From Hyphomicrobiales bacterium (lineage in GTDB: Bacteria > Pseudomonadota > Alphaproteobacteria > Rhizobiales > Rhizobiaceae), in contig UBQW01000001.1 in the NCBI GenBank assembly GCA_900467745.1, positions 62,001 to 126,000 on the forward strand: a DNA stretch of 64,000 bases, read 5' to 3'. The translations under genes were made by a program, and so were the position numbers. The notes under the pieces were generated by a model. It was given only the letters and a program-made list of their open reading frames with translations, had not been told where the DNA came from and made no database searches. Shown here in pieces: positions 15,789 to 26,025 of the stretch. Position 1 is the first letter of the stretch. Each line of letters starts with the position of its first letter.

Positions 15789-16610
15789 TCAGATACGCTT
15801 GGCCGTGGAAGACATGGCAAACAGCGCGATGCCGGTCGCGGTCGCGACGTTGAGGCTGTCGAGCCCCGGCGATTGCGGAATGCGGGCGCTGCGGAAGCGC
15901 GACAGCACCGCCTGCGGCAACCCCTCACCTTCCGTGCCGACCACCAGCGCCATGCGCTCCGAGGCCGGAATGGAGCGGATATCGACCTCGCCGCGCGGCG
16001 ACAGCGTCCAGATCGCGAAATCCCGCTCTGCCAGTTGCGTGAGCAACTCAACCGCATCACCACCACGCTGATAGGGAACGCTCAACACCGAGCCGACAGA
16101 AACGCGCATCGCCTTGCGATAAAGCGGATCGCACGAGGTCTCGTCGAGGAAGATGGCATCGGCATCGAAGGCGGCCGCATTGCGGAACATCGAGCCGGCA
16201 TTGTCGTGATTTGAGATACCGCAACCGACCAACACCAGCGAACGCTCCGGCAACCGGTCGATCAGTGCGCCAGCCTGTGGCTGACGTCGCCCCAAGGCGA
16301 GTACGCCGCGATGCAAATGGAAGCCGACGATACGGTCGAGCACATCCGCTTCCGCGACGTAGACGGGGACGTCTTCCGGCAGCCGTTCGAGAATATCGGC
16401 AACGCCGTCGACGCGGTTGCGCAGCAACAGCACCTTCTCGGCCGCGAAATCGCCGCCCATCAGGTGCGCCTCGGCAAGCATGCGCAGCACGACAGTACCC
16501 TCGGCGATAAACCGGTTATGCCGCCCGGTCAGATCGCGCTCGCGAATATCGCGAAACTCGGCGATCTCAGGGTCGTCGGCATTGTCGATCGCAATCAGCC
16601 GAGGGGCCAT
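15789..16610 (-). CDS. SpoU/TrmH-family RNA 2'-O-methyltransferase
   Basis: 273-residue SPOUT methyltransferase that 2'-O-methylates rRNA or tRNA with S-adenosylmethionine. An N-terminal substrate-binding region (RERDLTGRHNRFIAEG) precedes the knotted catalytic domain. Motif I is GISNHDNAGSMFRNAAAF, motif II VVGTEGEGLPQAVL, and motif III IPQSPGLDSLNVATATGIAL with the conserved Ser-Leu-Asn-Val. I start at ATG 16610; the frame is open further upstream but only through the neighbouring gene. It ends 5 nt before that gene's stop region. Exact RNA target is unknown. Confidence 0.9.
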   Translation of the reverse strand: MAPRLIAIDNADDPEIAEFRDIRERDLTGRHNRFIAEGTVVLRMLAEAHLMGGDFAAEKVLLLRNRVDGVADILERLPEDVPVYVAEADVLDRIVGFHLHRGVLALGRRQPQAGALIDRLPERSLVLVGCGISNHDNAGSMFRNAAAFDADAIFLDETSCDPLYRKAMRVSVGSVLSVPYQRGGDAVELLTQLAERDFAIWTLSPRGEVDIRSIPASERMALVVGTEGEGLPQAVLSRFRSARIPQSPGLDSLNVATATGIALFAMSSTAKRI

Positions 16611-16615
16611 CGTTA

Positions 16616-17002
16616 TCAGCCGCCGTTGACAGTCACGTCGGCGATGATGCTTCCGGCCTTGATGTCGAACACCAGCGCCTTGGCCACGCCCTCGGCCGTC
16701 TTGCCGAAGAACATGATCTGGCCGCCCGAAAGCGAAGAGGACTGGAGAACGAAGCCGGCGGGCAGGTTTGCCGTCACGGAAACCGGCGCATCCGACGGAA
16801 TTCCGGCGGATGAAATCGCGACCGGCTCCTTGGCCGGCGCCCGCATCGTCTTGTAGACAACCGCGCCGAAGACCGCCATAAGGCTCACGAACATGATGAA
16901 GCCCGAGACGATCTGCAGGCGGATCATCTTGCGTCGTACATTTTCCATTGCCGGATCGAGGGGCTTTTCTTCCTGATCGTCTTCTGGCTGGACATTCGTC
17001 AT
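16616..17002 (-). CDS. Conserved single-pass membrane protein (DUF6476-like)
   Basis: 128 residues: an acidic cytoplasmic N-terminus (QPEDDQEEKPLDP), one membrane helix (IVSGFIMFVSLMAVFGAVVY, ~31-50), and a ~75-residue periplasmic beta-rich domain with GFVLQSSSLSGGQIMFFG and KAGSIIADVTV. Its stop is 5 nt before the methyltransferase start, so the two are likely an operon. I tentatively link it to DUF6476, from memory. Function unknown. Confidence 0.75.
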   Translation of the reverse strand: MTNVQPEDDQEEKPLDPAMENVRRKMIRLQIVSGFIMFVSLMAVFGAVVYKTMRAPAKEPVAISSAGIPSDAPVSVTANLPAGFVLQSSSLSGGQIMFFGKTAEGVAKALVFDIKAGSIIADVTVNGG

Positions 17003-17045
17003 ATATGGCGTTCCATTCTATAAAATACTTCGGAGAAGAAGCGTC

Positions 17046-18080
17046 TTGAGCGACCCCTTTAAACAAGCAGCCGGCAATATGAAAGTCCTGACGGCGGATG
17101 AACATGCCGAAGGCCGGCTTGATGCGTGGATGACGGCTCAGCTCGGCGAGGAATTCTCCCGCAGCCGCGTCAAGGTGCTGATCAAGGAAGGCCAGGTCAC
17201 GTCGAAGGGATCAGTCGTCGCCGATCCGCAGAAGAAGGTCCGCCCCGGCGACGTCTTCGAGATCAACCTGCCCGAGCCCGAGGATCCAACGCCGAAGGGC
17301 GAGAATATCCCGCTCGACATTCTCTATGAAGACGACGACCTGATCGTCATCTCCAAGCCATCCGGCATGGTCGTGCACCCCGCCGCCGGCAACTGGACGG
17401 GAACGCTGGTCAACGCGCTCATCTATCACTGCGGCGACAGCCTGTCGGGCATCGGCGGCGTGCGCCGTCCTGGCATCGTGCACCGCCTCGACAAGGACAC
17501 GACCGGCGTCATGGTCGTCGCCAAGAACGACGTCGCGCATCGCCACCTCTCCGCCCAGTTCGCCGACCACGGCCGCACCATGCCGATCGAGCGCGCCTAC
17601 CAGGCCGTCGTCTGGGGCCGTCCGCGCACATTGACCGGCAGCATCGACGCGCCGCTCGGCCGCGACACCGGCGACCGCACGCGCCGCGCCGTCAAGCGCC
17701 CGGGCACCGCCGATGCCGACGAGGCGATCACGCATTACGAGGTGATCGAGCGCTTCCACGAGACGCCGGATGCGCTGTCGCTCGCCTCGCTGGTCGAGTG
17801 CCATCTGGAAACCGGGCGCACCCACCAGATCCGCGTCCACATGGCCCATATCGGCCATCCGCTCCTCGGCGACACCGTCTATGGCGCAGGCTTCAAGACC
17901 AAGGCCAATCTCCTGCCGGAGGCTGCCAAGAAGGCGGTCAATGGTTTCGGCCGCCAGGCGCTGCACGCCTATATGCTGCAGTTCGAGCACCCGCGCAGCG
18001 GCGAACTCATGCGCTTCGAGGTCCCCCTGCCCGATGATATGGTGGCGCTGGTCGATGCCTTGCGCAATGCCGAACTGTAA
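17046..18080 (+). CDS. rluD: RluA-family 23S rRNA pseudouridine synthase (RluD-like)
   Basis: 344 residues. An N-terminal S4 RNA-binding domain (RLDAWMTAQLGEEFSRSRVK, to ~residue 75) precedes the RluA catalytic domain with HRLDKDTTG (catalytic Asp, near residue 143), ERAYQAVVWG, and the C-terminal TGRTHQIRVHMAHIGHPLLGD. This layout fits RluD, which modifies helix 69 of 23S rRNA, though RluA-family paralogues are hard to separate by eye. Divergent from the small membrane protein gene. Start ATG/TTG choice: the frame opens at TTG 17046, with ATG at 17079 (MKVLTADEHAEG) as an alternative. Confidence 0.88.
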   Translation: MSDPFKQAAGNMKVLTADEHAEGRLDAWMTAQLGEEFSRSRVKVLIKEGQVTSKGSVVADPQKKVRPGDVFEINLPEPEDPTPKGENIPLDILYEDDDLIVISKPSGMVVHPAAGNWTGTLVNALIYHCGDSLSGIGGVRRPGIVHRLDKDTTGVMVVAKNDVAHRHLSAQFADHGRTMPIERAYQAVVWGRPRTLTGSIDAPLGRDTGDRTRRAVKRPGTADADEAITHYEVIERFHETPDALSLASLVECHLETGRTHQIRVHMAHIGHPLLGDTVYGAGFKTKANLLPEAAKKAVNGFGRQALHAYMLQFEHPRSGELMRFEVPLPDDMVALVDALRNAEL

Positions 18081-18104
18081 CGGCATCGTGAAGCGGGCCT
18101 GAGC

Positions 18105-18133
18105 CTTGAACTACGGTTTCGCCACACTTATCT
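18105..18133 (+). promoter_or_regulatory. Candidate rpoH promoter
   Basis: -35 CTTGAA (18105-18110), 17-nt spacer, -10 TTATCT (18128-18133), about 110 nt upstream of the rpoH ATG. CTTGAA fits both rhizobial housekeeping and heat-shock -35 boxes, so self-activation is possible. Confidence 0.5.
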
Positions 18134-18146
18134 CTACACTGACTTC

Positions 18147-18170
18147 GTGCGGGCTTTGACAAAGCCGCAC
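18147..18170 (+). promoter_or_regulatory. Hairpin at 5' end of rpoH leader
   Basis: GTGCGG and CCGCAC arms extended by CTTT/AAAG, with one bulged G, directly after the proposed transcription start. It may stabilise or regulate the rpoH mRNA. No pairing with the ribosome-binding site is visible, so it is not a classic thermometer. Confidence 0.4.
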
Positions 18171-18242
18171 GTTCCCGGTTCGCCTTCAAGACGCAGGGAC
18201 GCGTCCAAGCGGGGATCGGAATTCAGATAGGAGGGTGCAAGA

Positions 18243-19151
18243 ATGGCCCGAAGCAGTTTGCCGTCCATTACCGCCGGCGAAGCCGGTCTCAACCGTTATC
18301 TCGACGAAATCCGCAAGTTCCCGATGTTGGAGCCGCAGGAAGAATACATGCTGGCAAAGCGGTATTCCGAACATGGCGACCGCGAGGCTGCGCATCGTCT
18401 CGTCACCAGCCACCTGCGTCTCGTCGCCAAGATCGCCATGGGCTATCGCGGCTACGGTCTGCCGATCGGCGAAGTCGTGTCGGAAGGCAATGTAGGCCTG
18501 ATGCAGGCAGTCAAGAAGTTCGACCCGGAACGCGGTTTCCGCCTGGCAACCTATGCCATGTGGTGGATCAAGGCCTCGATCCAGGAATACATCCTGCGGT
18601 CCTGGTCGCTCGTGAAGATGGGCACCACCGCCAACCAGAAGCGTCTGTTCTTCAATCTGCGTCGCCTGAAGGGCCGTATCCAGGCCATCGACGAAGGTGA
18701 CCTGAAGCCGGAACACGTGGCAGAGATCGCAACCAAGCTGCGCGTCTCCGAGGAAGAAGTGATCTCGATGAACCGCCGCCTGTCCGGCGACGCCTCGCTC
18801 AACGCGCCGATCAAGGCGTCGGAAGGCGACAGCGGCCAGTGGCAGGATTGGCTCGTCGACGATCATGACAGCCAGGAAGACGTGCTGATCGAGCAGGACG
18901 AACTCGACACCCGCCGGCGCATGCTGGCGAAGGCGATGAGCGTTCTGAACGACCGCGAACGCCGCATCTTCGAGGCACGCCGCCTCTCCGAAGATCCGGT
19001 AACGCTTGAGGACTTGTCGAGCGAGTTCGACATCAGCCGCGAGCGGGTGCGCCAGATCGAGGTCCGCGCCTTCGAAAAGGTCCAGGACGCCGTCCGCAAG
19101 GACGCGCTCGACCGCGCCAAGGCCGTCCGCGTCGTCGAAGCCACGGCGTAA
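18243..19151 (+). CDS. rpoH: Heat-shock sigma factor RpoH (sigma-32)
   Basis: 302-residue alternative sigma factor that directs RNA polymerase to heat-shock promoters. Region 2 has HLRLVAKIAMGYRGYGLP and the -10 recognition stretch FRLATYAMWWIKASIQEYI. The RpoH box is seen as NQKRLFFNLRRLK (near residue 137). Region 4.2 is in the C-terminal HTH (FDISRERVRQIEVRAFEK). A strong AGGAGGG site precedes the ATG. It faces ubiA and shares a terminator. Rhizobia often carry two or more rpoH genes; which paralogue this is cannot be told here. Confidence 0.96.
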   Translation: MARSSLPSITAGEAGLNRYLDEIRKFPMLEPQEEYMLAKRYSEHGDREAAHRLVTSHLRLVAKIAMGYRGYGLPIGEVVSEGNVGLMQAVKKFDPERGFRLATYAMWWIKASIQEYILRSWSLVKMGTTANQKRLFFNLRRLKGRIQAIDEGDLKPEHVAEIATKLRVSEEEVISMNRRLSGDASLNAPIKASEGDSGQWQDWLVDDHDSQEDVLIEQDELDTRRRMLAKAMSVLNDRERRIFEARRLSEDPVTLEDLSSEFDISRERVRQIEVRAFEKVQDAVRKDALDRAKAVRVVEATA

Positions 19152-19172
19152 GCGAACCAAGCCCCAAAAGAC

Positions 19173-19205
19173 AAAGGGCGGGTCTCACGACCCGCCCTTT
19201 TCGTT
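19173..19205. terminator. Bidirectional terminator between rpoH and ubiA
   Basis: AAAGGGCGGGT (19173-19183) and ACCCGCCCTTT (19190-19200), extended by a C-G pair around a TCAC loop; followed by TTCGTTT. Strong stem usable from either side. Confidence 0.88.
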
Positions 19206-20119
19206 TACAGGGTTCCCAGCACCGCCGCGCCCGCCAGCAGCAAGCCCGTCAGGATATTCGCCAGGAACAGCCGATAATTCACCTCCGGGCGAATAAGGTC
19301 GATCCGCCCGGTCTGCCACGCAAGATGGGCGGCAATCACCAGAATTCCGAGCATATAAGGCAGCGACATCCCAAGCAGCCAGCCGCCAAGTGCCCATGCG
19401 CCAACGGCCAGGCCGTAGAAGACGCCAATGATCGCCTTGCCATGCCGGCCAAACAGGATCGCCGTCGATTTCAGCCCAAGCCGGGTGTCATCCTTGACGT
19501 CGACATAGGCATAGACCGTGTCGTAGCCGATCTGCCATGCAATCGCCCCGCCCCACATCAGGACGGCCCCAAGCGGGATGTGCCCGGCGACCTCGGCCCA
19601 GGCCATCAGCATGCCCCAGTTGAACGCCGCGCCAAGAACGGCCTGTGGCCAGTGCGTGAAGCGCTTGCAGAGCGGATAGATGAAGACGAGCGGAACGACA
19701 CAGATCGCGACCAGCCGTGTATAGGGCGAAAGGAAGAACAGCAGCGACGCAGCCAGCGCAAGCTGAACCGCCAGAAAGCTCACTGCCTGCAGGATACCAA
19801 TCTGGCCATTCGCCAGGGGCCGGAAGCGCGTCCGCTCGACATGGCCGTCAAACTTGCGATCGGCGATATCATTGACGGTGGAACCGGCACTTCTCATCAG
19901 CAGGGCGCCGAGCGAAAATATCAGCAGCTGCCGAATATCGGGAAAGCCGTGCCACGCCTGGATTAGCGCCGCCCAGCATGGGAAAAGCGTGAGCCATATC
20001 CCGACGGGACGATCCAGCCGCGCCAGACGCGTGTAGGGTCGCCATGTTCTGGGGAGCCTGCGCTCCACCCAGTCGTCGAGGTTGATATCGCTCAGATCCG
20101 GGCGGCTCGCAGCGGTCAT
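19205..20119 (-). CDS. ubiA: 4-hydroxybenzoate polyprenyltransferase UbiA
   Basis: Integral membrane prenyltransferase that attaches the polyprenyl tail to 4-hydroxybenzoate in ubiquinone synthesis; 304 residues. First Asp-rich motif is in RSAGSTVNDIADRKFDGHV, the second in DTVYAYVDVKDD; about eight or nine hydrophobic segments follow the family pattern. I start at ATG 20119 (MTAASRPDLSD) because the upstream extension has no family support. Its last codons overlap the right edge of the shared terminator with rpoH. Confidence 0.93.
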   Translation of the reverse strand: MTAASRPDLSDINLDDWVERRLPRTWRPYTRLARLDRPVGIWLTLFPCWAALIQAWHGFPDIRQLLIFSLGALLMRSAGSTVNDIADRKFDGHVERTRFRPLANGQIGILQAVSFLAVQLALAASLLFFLSPYTRLVAICVVPLVFIYPLCKRFTHWPQAVLGAAFNWGMLMAWAEVAGHIPLGAVLMWGGAIAWQIGYDTVYAYVDVKDDTRLGLKSTAILFGRHGKAIIGVFYGLAVGAWALGGWLLGMSLPYMLGILVIAAHLAWQTGRIDLIRPEVNYRLFLANILTGLLLAGAAVLGTL

Positions 20120-20174
20120 CTTGTCCAAACTCCAAATCCAGAAAGCCCGGCAACGAAGGGGGGCCGATCTCGTC

Positions 20175-20204
20175 AAAAAGGGCAAGTCTCGCGACCTGCC
20201 CTTT
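20175..20204 (-). terminator. Terminator downstream of the 825-residue protein gene
   Basis: AAAGGGCA (20177-20184) pairs with TGCCCTTT (20197-20204), with inner GTC/GAC pairs and a 4-nt loop. On the minus strand it is followed by a T run. It ends 30 nt past the gene's stop. Confidence 0.8.
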
Positions 20205-20234
20205 CCTGTATTTGTTCAGCCTGAACGACCGGCC

Positions 20235-22712
20235 TTACTGGCTGGTCGAGACGTCGCCGGCTGCGTTCCATTCGCGGATGGCGGCGTTGAAGGCTTCGAC
20301 GCCGGTCGGGCCTTTCTGCATGGTCAGAAGCGCGCGGCGGCCGTTGCGGTAGGTGATCGGGATATCGATCCAGTCACGCGTCGACAGCAGGTCGAGATTG
20401 GCCTTGCGGGCATCCGGATAATCGTTGAGCGCGATCATGTGGAAATCGTCGGTGATCTTCGCGGGCACCGCGACAAGGGGATCACCGCGATCCTGCTCGG
20501 TCCGCTTCATCGAAATGCGCTGAACGCTGTCGATCGCGCCACCTTCGAAGTTCGCCGGCAGCGAGAACACCATTTCGACGATGTGGCTGGCCGGAAGCGA
20601 GGGATCGGAATTGCGCTTGAAGTTGATCTGCGCCGTGAGGTTCCGCTCGGGCACCGTCAGCGTGCCCTGAACGGAAGCTTCCTGCTTGCCATCGGCGCCG
20701 GCCTCGTGGTGCAGGCTCCAGACGATCGAACCCTGGATCGCCGTCGGCGAGCTCTGGCCGATGCGCTCCTCATAGAGGAACATCTTTTCGCTGGAACCGG
20801 CAGGCGCGGTCTGGCCGGCAGCGGGCGGCGTGGCGGACGCTGCGGCGGCAGGTGCGGCTGTGCCGGAGGCGGCGGCCGGCGGTGTCGTGCCTGCGGCGGC
20901 CGGTGCGACCGGGTCGGCGGAAGCGACATTCTGCTCGGCGACGGACTTGCCTTCGGCGACCTGCGTGCTCGGTGCAGCCGCCGGGCCGCTATCGACCTCG
21001 GTGCCATCGGCCATCAGCCGCTGCGTGAACTTGTTGCCGGCGGCCGAACCGTCGGCGGGGGCGGCGCCGCTCTGCGCGGCATCAGGCGTCGCAGCAGCCG
21101 GCTTGGCATCGCTCGTCTGGTCCGCAGGCGCCGTCGTGCCTGCAACAGGCGGCGTCTGCGCGGTCTGCGACGGTGCTGCGCTGACGAGGCCCTTGACCAT
21201 TTCGGTGAGCGCGGCCTGGTGCGTATAGGCGGCATAACCGCCGCCGCCGACAACGCCCAAAGCGATCAGAAGCGCGATGATGGAGCCGATGCCAAAACGA
21301 CGGCGCTTCGGTTCCATGCGGAAATTCTTGCCCTGGAACTTCGAGGCGATGTCGTCGTCGCTGTTTCCAAGCGACAGGCCATCGTCATCCTCGGCAACGA
21401 CGCCGCGATTGTCATAGCCGCGAAGCCTTGTTGCTTCCTGCCAGTCGTCGCCGGCCAGAGGCTCGTTTTTCGGCGCCGGTCCGCCATGAATTTCGGAGAA
21501 AAGATCGACATCCTCGTAGGATGTGGCAGCCGGTGTCTTCTTGTCGTTGTCGATCGGCGGCAGGTCGTCGAACGCGGCGGCTTCCCAGGAGAAACTCTCA
21601 TTGGCAGCCGGCATCTTTGCCGGTGCAGCCGGTACCGGCGCCGCAGCGTAGTCGATGCTCGACACTACTTCGTCGAAGGCGCGCGCCGCATCGTTTGCGG
21701 CAGGTGCGGCATGCGAGGTCTCGGAGAACTGGCGCAGTTCCTCGAGCGCCCAATCCGTCGGCTCAACCGTCTTCGTGGACGGTTCCGGTACTTCCTCGGC
21801 CGGCTCGTTCCACACCGGATCGAAATGACCGGCGGCGTCGGCATGAATGGGATCGTCCTGCGTCTGCTCGACGAACTGATGCGGCGGCTCGAACACCGGA
21901 ACCGGCTCGACGAGGCGGTTGCTCAGGTCGAAATCGCGCGCGACCGACTGCGCCCGCGGCGCATCATCGATGACAGGCTCGGCATAGGGTTCAACGTCAG
22001 GCGCGGCAGCGAAATCCTGGCCATGCGTCTCGCGCGCGGCGTCATACTGGTCCTCGACCGGCATCTGCCAAGGCTCGACCGGCTCCGGCTCGGAGGCGGC
22101 GGACACATGCGGCGCTTCCTCGAACACGGGCTCGGCATGCGAATGCGCGGGCTCGTGATAGACTTCAGGCTCGGGCTGAACTTCCGGCTCTTCGTGAACC
22201 TCAGCGGCATGCACCGGCGCCGGCTCTTCGTAAACCGGCTCCTCATGCACGGCAGGCTCGCCAGCAACCGGAGCCTCGGGCTCGACGGGCGCTTCGTAAG
22301 CCGGTTCCTCGTAAACGGGTTCTTGCGCGGGCGCCTCGTAGGCCGGGTGCTCGTAAGCGGGTTCGGCCGCCGGTGCCTCTTCCGCCTGTTCGGCGACTGG
22401 CTCCGGTGCTGCGGCAACCTCTGGCTCGGGCGCGGCTTCCGGCTCCGCCGGCGCTTCTGTCACCGGTTCGGCGACGGCGACCTGATCCTCGGCCGGCAGC
22501 GCATCGGCATGCTCGGCTTCGACTTCACGAATGGCGGCTTCGAGCTTTTCCAGCTGGCGCTGCAGCATGGCCTCGGGCGGACGCGGCTTCATGTTCTCGA
22601 GCTGCCGCTGTACGGCACCGCGAGCACGCTCGTAAACCTTCACCCGCATATCGGGAGTGTTGTCGGTCAGGCCGTCAACCGCCCGCCGGATAACTGCGAT
22701 AAAATCCGCCAT
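20235..22712 (-). CDS. Large one-pass membrane protein with acidic Pro/Glu-rich cytoplasmic region
   Basis: 825 residues, not recognised. Layout: a helical N-terminus of ~75 residues (ADFIAVIRRAVDGLTDNTPD, then EAMLQRQLEKLEAAI), about 390 residues of low-complexity Pro/Glu/Ala/Tyr sequence with recurring EEPxYEAP and HEEPVYEEPAP units, and one membrane helix near 472-496 (IGSIIALLIALGVVGGGGYAA). A Thr/Ala/Pro-rich periplasmic stretch follows, then a ~180-residue folded C-terminal domain (EERIGQSSPTAIQGSIVW to the end). I start at ATG 22712; 14 codons upstream are open but unsupported. It could be a scaffold, but the function is unknown. It lies 60 nt downstream of purA on the same strand. Confidence 0.82.
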   Translation of the reverse strand: MADFIAVIRRAVDGLTDNTPDMRVKVYERARGAVQRQLENMKPRPPEAMLQRQLEKLEAAIREVEAEHADALPAEDQVAVAEPVTEAPAEPEAAPEPEVAAAPEPVAEQAEEAPAAEPAYEHPAYEAPAQEPVYEEPAYEAPVEPEAPVAGEPAVHEEPVYEEPAPVHAAEVHEEPEVQPEPEVYHEPAHSHAEPVFEEAPHVSAASEPEPVEPWQMPVEDQYDAARETHGQDFAAAPDVEPYAEPVIDDAPRAQSVARDFDLSNRLVEPVPVFEPPHQFVEQTQDDPIHADAAGHFDPVWNEPAEEVPEPSTKTVEPTDWALEELRQFSETSHAAPAANDAARAFDEVVSSIDYAAAPVPAAPAKMPAANESFSWEAAAFDDLPPIDNDKKTPAATSYEDVDLFSEIHGGPAPKNEPLAGDDWQEATRLRGYDNRGVVAEDDDGLSLGNSDDDIASKFQGKNFRMEPKRRRFGIGSIIALLIALGVVGGGGYAAYTHQAALTEMVKGLVSAAPSQTAQTPPVAGTTAPADQTSDAKPAAATPDAAQSGAAPADGSAAGNKFTQRLMADGTEVDSGPAAAPSTQVAEGKSVAEQNVASADPVAPAAAGTTPPAAASGTAAPAAAASATPPAAGQTAPAGSSEKMFLYEERIGQSSPTAIQGSIVWSLHHEAGADGKQEASVQGTLTVPERNLTAQINFKRNSDPSLPASHIVEMVFSLPANFEGGAIDSVQRISMKRTEQDRGDPLVAVPAKITDDFHMIALNDYPDARKANLDLLSTRDWIDIPITYRNGRRALLTMQKGPTGVEAFNAAIREWNAAGDVSTSQ

Positions 22713-22772
22713 ACGTACTTTCTCTAAGAGTGTGGTTCGCCGCGCGAACCACACAAATAATCATATAAAACC

Positions 22773-24068
<1,296 letters not shown>

Positions 24069-24267
24069 TCACGTCTTCCTGTTAAAGGCGGATTTAACCG
24101 CTCCCTGCTCAAACCCGCGCATCTATAAGGCTTTGTTTTTGGGAAAGCGACCCTGTATTGCCGTCTGAATTGGCTTTTTACGTGACAAATCAGCTATTGG
24201 CAGGCTATTTGCCGCCATCGTCGGAGGAAGTTCTGCGCCCGCGCAGCCGACCGGGAGAGAATCGGCC

Positions 24268-25179
24268 GTGCAGTTTGCCGCCTACATATGCCTTGTCGTT
24301 GCCGCTATGTGCTGGGGTGGCAATACCGTTGCCGGAAAACTGGCGCTCGGTCACGTCAGCCCGATGATGCTGACCTCCCTGCGCTGGTTCGTCGCAACCG
24401 CGATCATTGCCGCCATATCCGTGCCGCAGCTGAAGCGCGACTGGCCGGTCGTGCGCAAAAACCTCCCTCTGCTCTTCTTCTACGGCATCGTCGGCTACAC
24501 GCTGTTCAATGCCATGCTCTATTCCGCGGTAAAATATACGACCGCCATCAATGTCGCAATCGAGCAGGCAGGCATCCCGATGCTGATATTCCTGCTCAAC
24601 TTCCTATTCTTCCGCACCGGCGTGTCTCTGGCCCAGATCCTGGGTTTCGCGATGACCTTGCTCGGCGTTGCGCTGACGGCCGCCCACGGCAGCCTGACCA
24701 CGCTTCTGGAGCTCGGCCTCAACACCGGCGACGGCCTGATGCTGGTCGCGGTCGCCGCCTATTCCGTCTACACCATCTTCCTGCGATGGAAACCGCCGCT
24801 CGACTGGCGCACGCTGATGGCCGTGCCGGCACTCGGCGCCATGCTGAGCGCGCTGCCGCTTCTGGCCTGGGAGGCCTCGAAGGGTGCGGCTCAGCTGCCC
24901 GATGGAATCGGATGGCTCATCACCATCTACACGGCGATCTTCGCCTCGCTGACGGCGCAGGTCCTCTATATCAAGGGCGTGGAATGGATCGGCGCCAACC
25001 GCGCAGCGCTCTTCATCAATCTCGTGCCCGTTTTCGGCACGCTGTTTTCGGTCGCGCTACTCGGCGAAGCGCTGCAGACGTTCCACATCGTGGCGCTGGT
25101 TCTGACGCTCGGCGGCATCGCCATCGCCGAAAAGGGCCGCCCCAATCGAGTGGCCCCAGCGACGTCGGACGCGAGCTAG
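24268..25179 (+). CDS. EamA/DMT-family membrane transporter
   Basis: 303 residues, ten predicted membrane helices in two EamA repeats. It begins FAAYICLVVAAMCWGGNTV, with the typical AMCWGGN and IFASLTAQVLY segments. Members export metabolites such as amino acids or purine-like compounds, but no substrate can be read from sequence. The start is probably GTG at 24268. It abuts the convergent GNAT gene, stop next to stop, with no space for a separate terminator. Confidence 0.9.
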   Translation: MQFAAYICLVVAAMCWGGNTVAGKLALGHVSPMMLTSLRWFVATAIIAAISVPQLKRDWPVVRKNLPLLFFYGIVGYTLFNAMLYSAVKYTTAINVAIEQAGIPMLIFLLNFLFFRTGVSLAQILGFAMTLLGVALTAAHGSLTTLLELGLNTGDGLMLVAVAAYSVYTIFLRWKPPLDWRTLMAVPALGAMLSALPLLAWEASKGAAQLPDGIGWLITIYTAIFASLTAQVLYIKGVEWIGANRAALFINLVPVFGTLFSVALLGEALQTFHIVALVLTLGGIAIAEKGRPNRVAPATSDAS

Positions 25180-26025
25180 TTAGCCCAGTTCCAGCGTGGT
25201 GACGCCGAAGACATTCTTCAGCGGAACGGTGGGAACGGCGCCGCGATACATGCGCGCCGTCTCGAACACCGGCTCCAGCCCCATGCCGACGGCAAGCGCC
25301 ACCGCGTCGCGATTGTCGGAGGGGATATCGATGAACACCCGTGCGCCCTTCGCCTCCTGGCCGAGCGTGGAAAGCAGTGCTGCGGCGCTATCCGCATCGG
25401 CGGCAAACAGCGGACCGATCTTGTATCCGTCATAACAGCGGCGGATCGTGCCATAGCCACGGATCTTGCCGCTCTTGCGCACGACGGCCGTGCGCCGATG
25501 CTTGCGGTTGGTGCACCACGAGGTCACGAAAGCCGGACGCTGCGCCGAAAACACGCTGGCATCATAGCGCACCAGCCCGTCCAGCTTGTCGGTCACCGGC
25601 GTGGCGGTCAGCGACGACGACGGCAAAGAGCCGATCACGCCGCCATAGCGAACCGTCTTGTAGGCTTCCTCAAAGCCAGCCTTGCGGTAATTCTCCTGCT
25701 GGGCGATGACACCGTCGAGCCCGATGCTGCGGCCATTCGCAGACGCGATGCCGGCATCCCAGATTGCCCTGCCGTAACCCTTGCCGCGAAATTCCGGGTG
25801 AACCATGTAGAGCCCGAGAAAGGCCAGGTCGTCGCCATATTTGACGACGGAGATCGAGCCGACAGGGACTTCGCCAACCGCGCCGACGAAAAACCCCGAT
25901 GGATCCGCGTCATGAAAGGGAAGCGAATCGTCGAGACCTGGATTCCACCCCTCCTGGCGCGCCCATTCGAGCACTAGCTCCAACTCACCGGGCCGCATGG
26001 GGCGAACGGCAAACTCCGAATTCAT
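25180..26025 (-). CDS. GNAT N-acetyltransferase with C-terminal Acetyltransf_18-type domain
   Basis: 281 residues. The first ~130 form a GNAT domain (FLGLYMVHPEFRGKGYGRAI is the acetyl-CoA loop). The C-terminal half matches the YitH/YitI-type second domain (RKSGKIRGYGTIRRCYDGYK, then a GARVFIDIPSDN block). Such two-domain proteins are common but mostly uncharacterised. I start at ATG 26025 (MNSEFAVRPMRPGE); 12 upstream codons are open. Substrate unknown. Confidence 0.85.
   Translation of the reverse strand: MNSEFAVRPMRPGELELVLEWARQEGWNPGLDDSLPFHDADPSGFFVGAVGEVPVGSISVVKYGDDLAFLGLYMVHPEFRGKGYGRAIWDAGIASANGRSIGLDGVIAQQENYRKAGFEEAYKTVRYGGVIGSLPSSSLTATPVTDKLDGLVRYDASVFSAQRPAFVTSWCTNRKHRRTAVVRKSGKIRGYGTIRRCYDGYKIGPLFAADADSAAALLSTLGQEAKGARVFIDIPSDNRDAVALAVGMGLEPVFETARMYRGAVPTVPLKNVFGVTTLELG

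Noticed and set aside
20082..22727. Long plus-strand open frame (881 codons) opposite the 825-residue gene
   Set aside because: Arg/Gly-rich with no domains, and it is the antisense of a gene with coherent domain structure, so a shadow of GC-rich coding.
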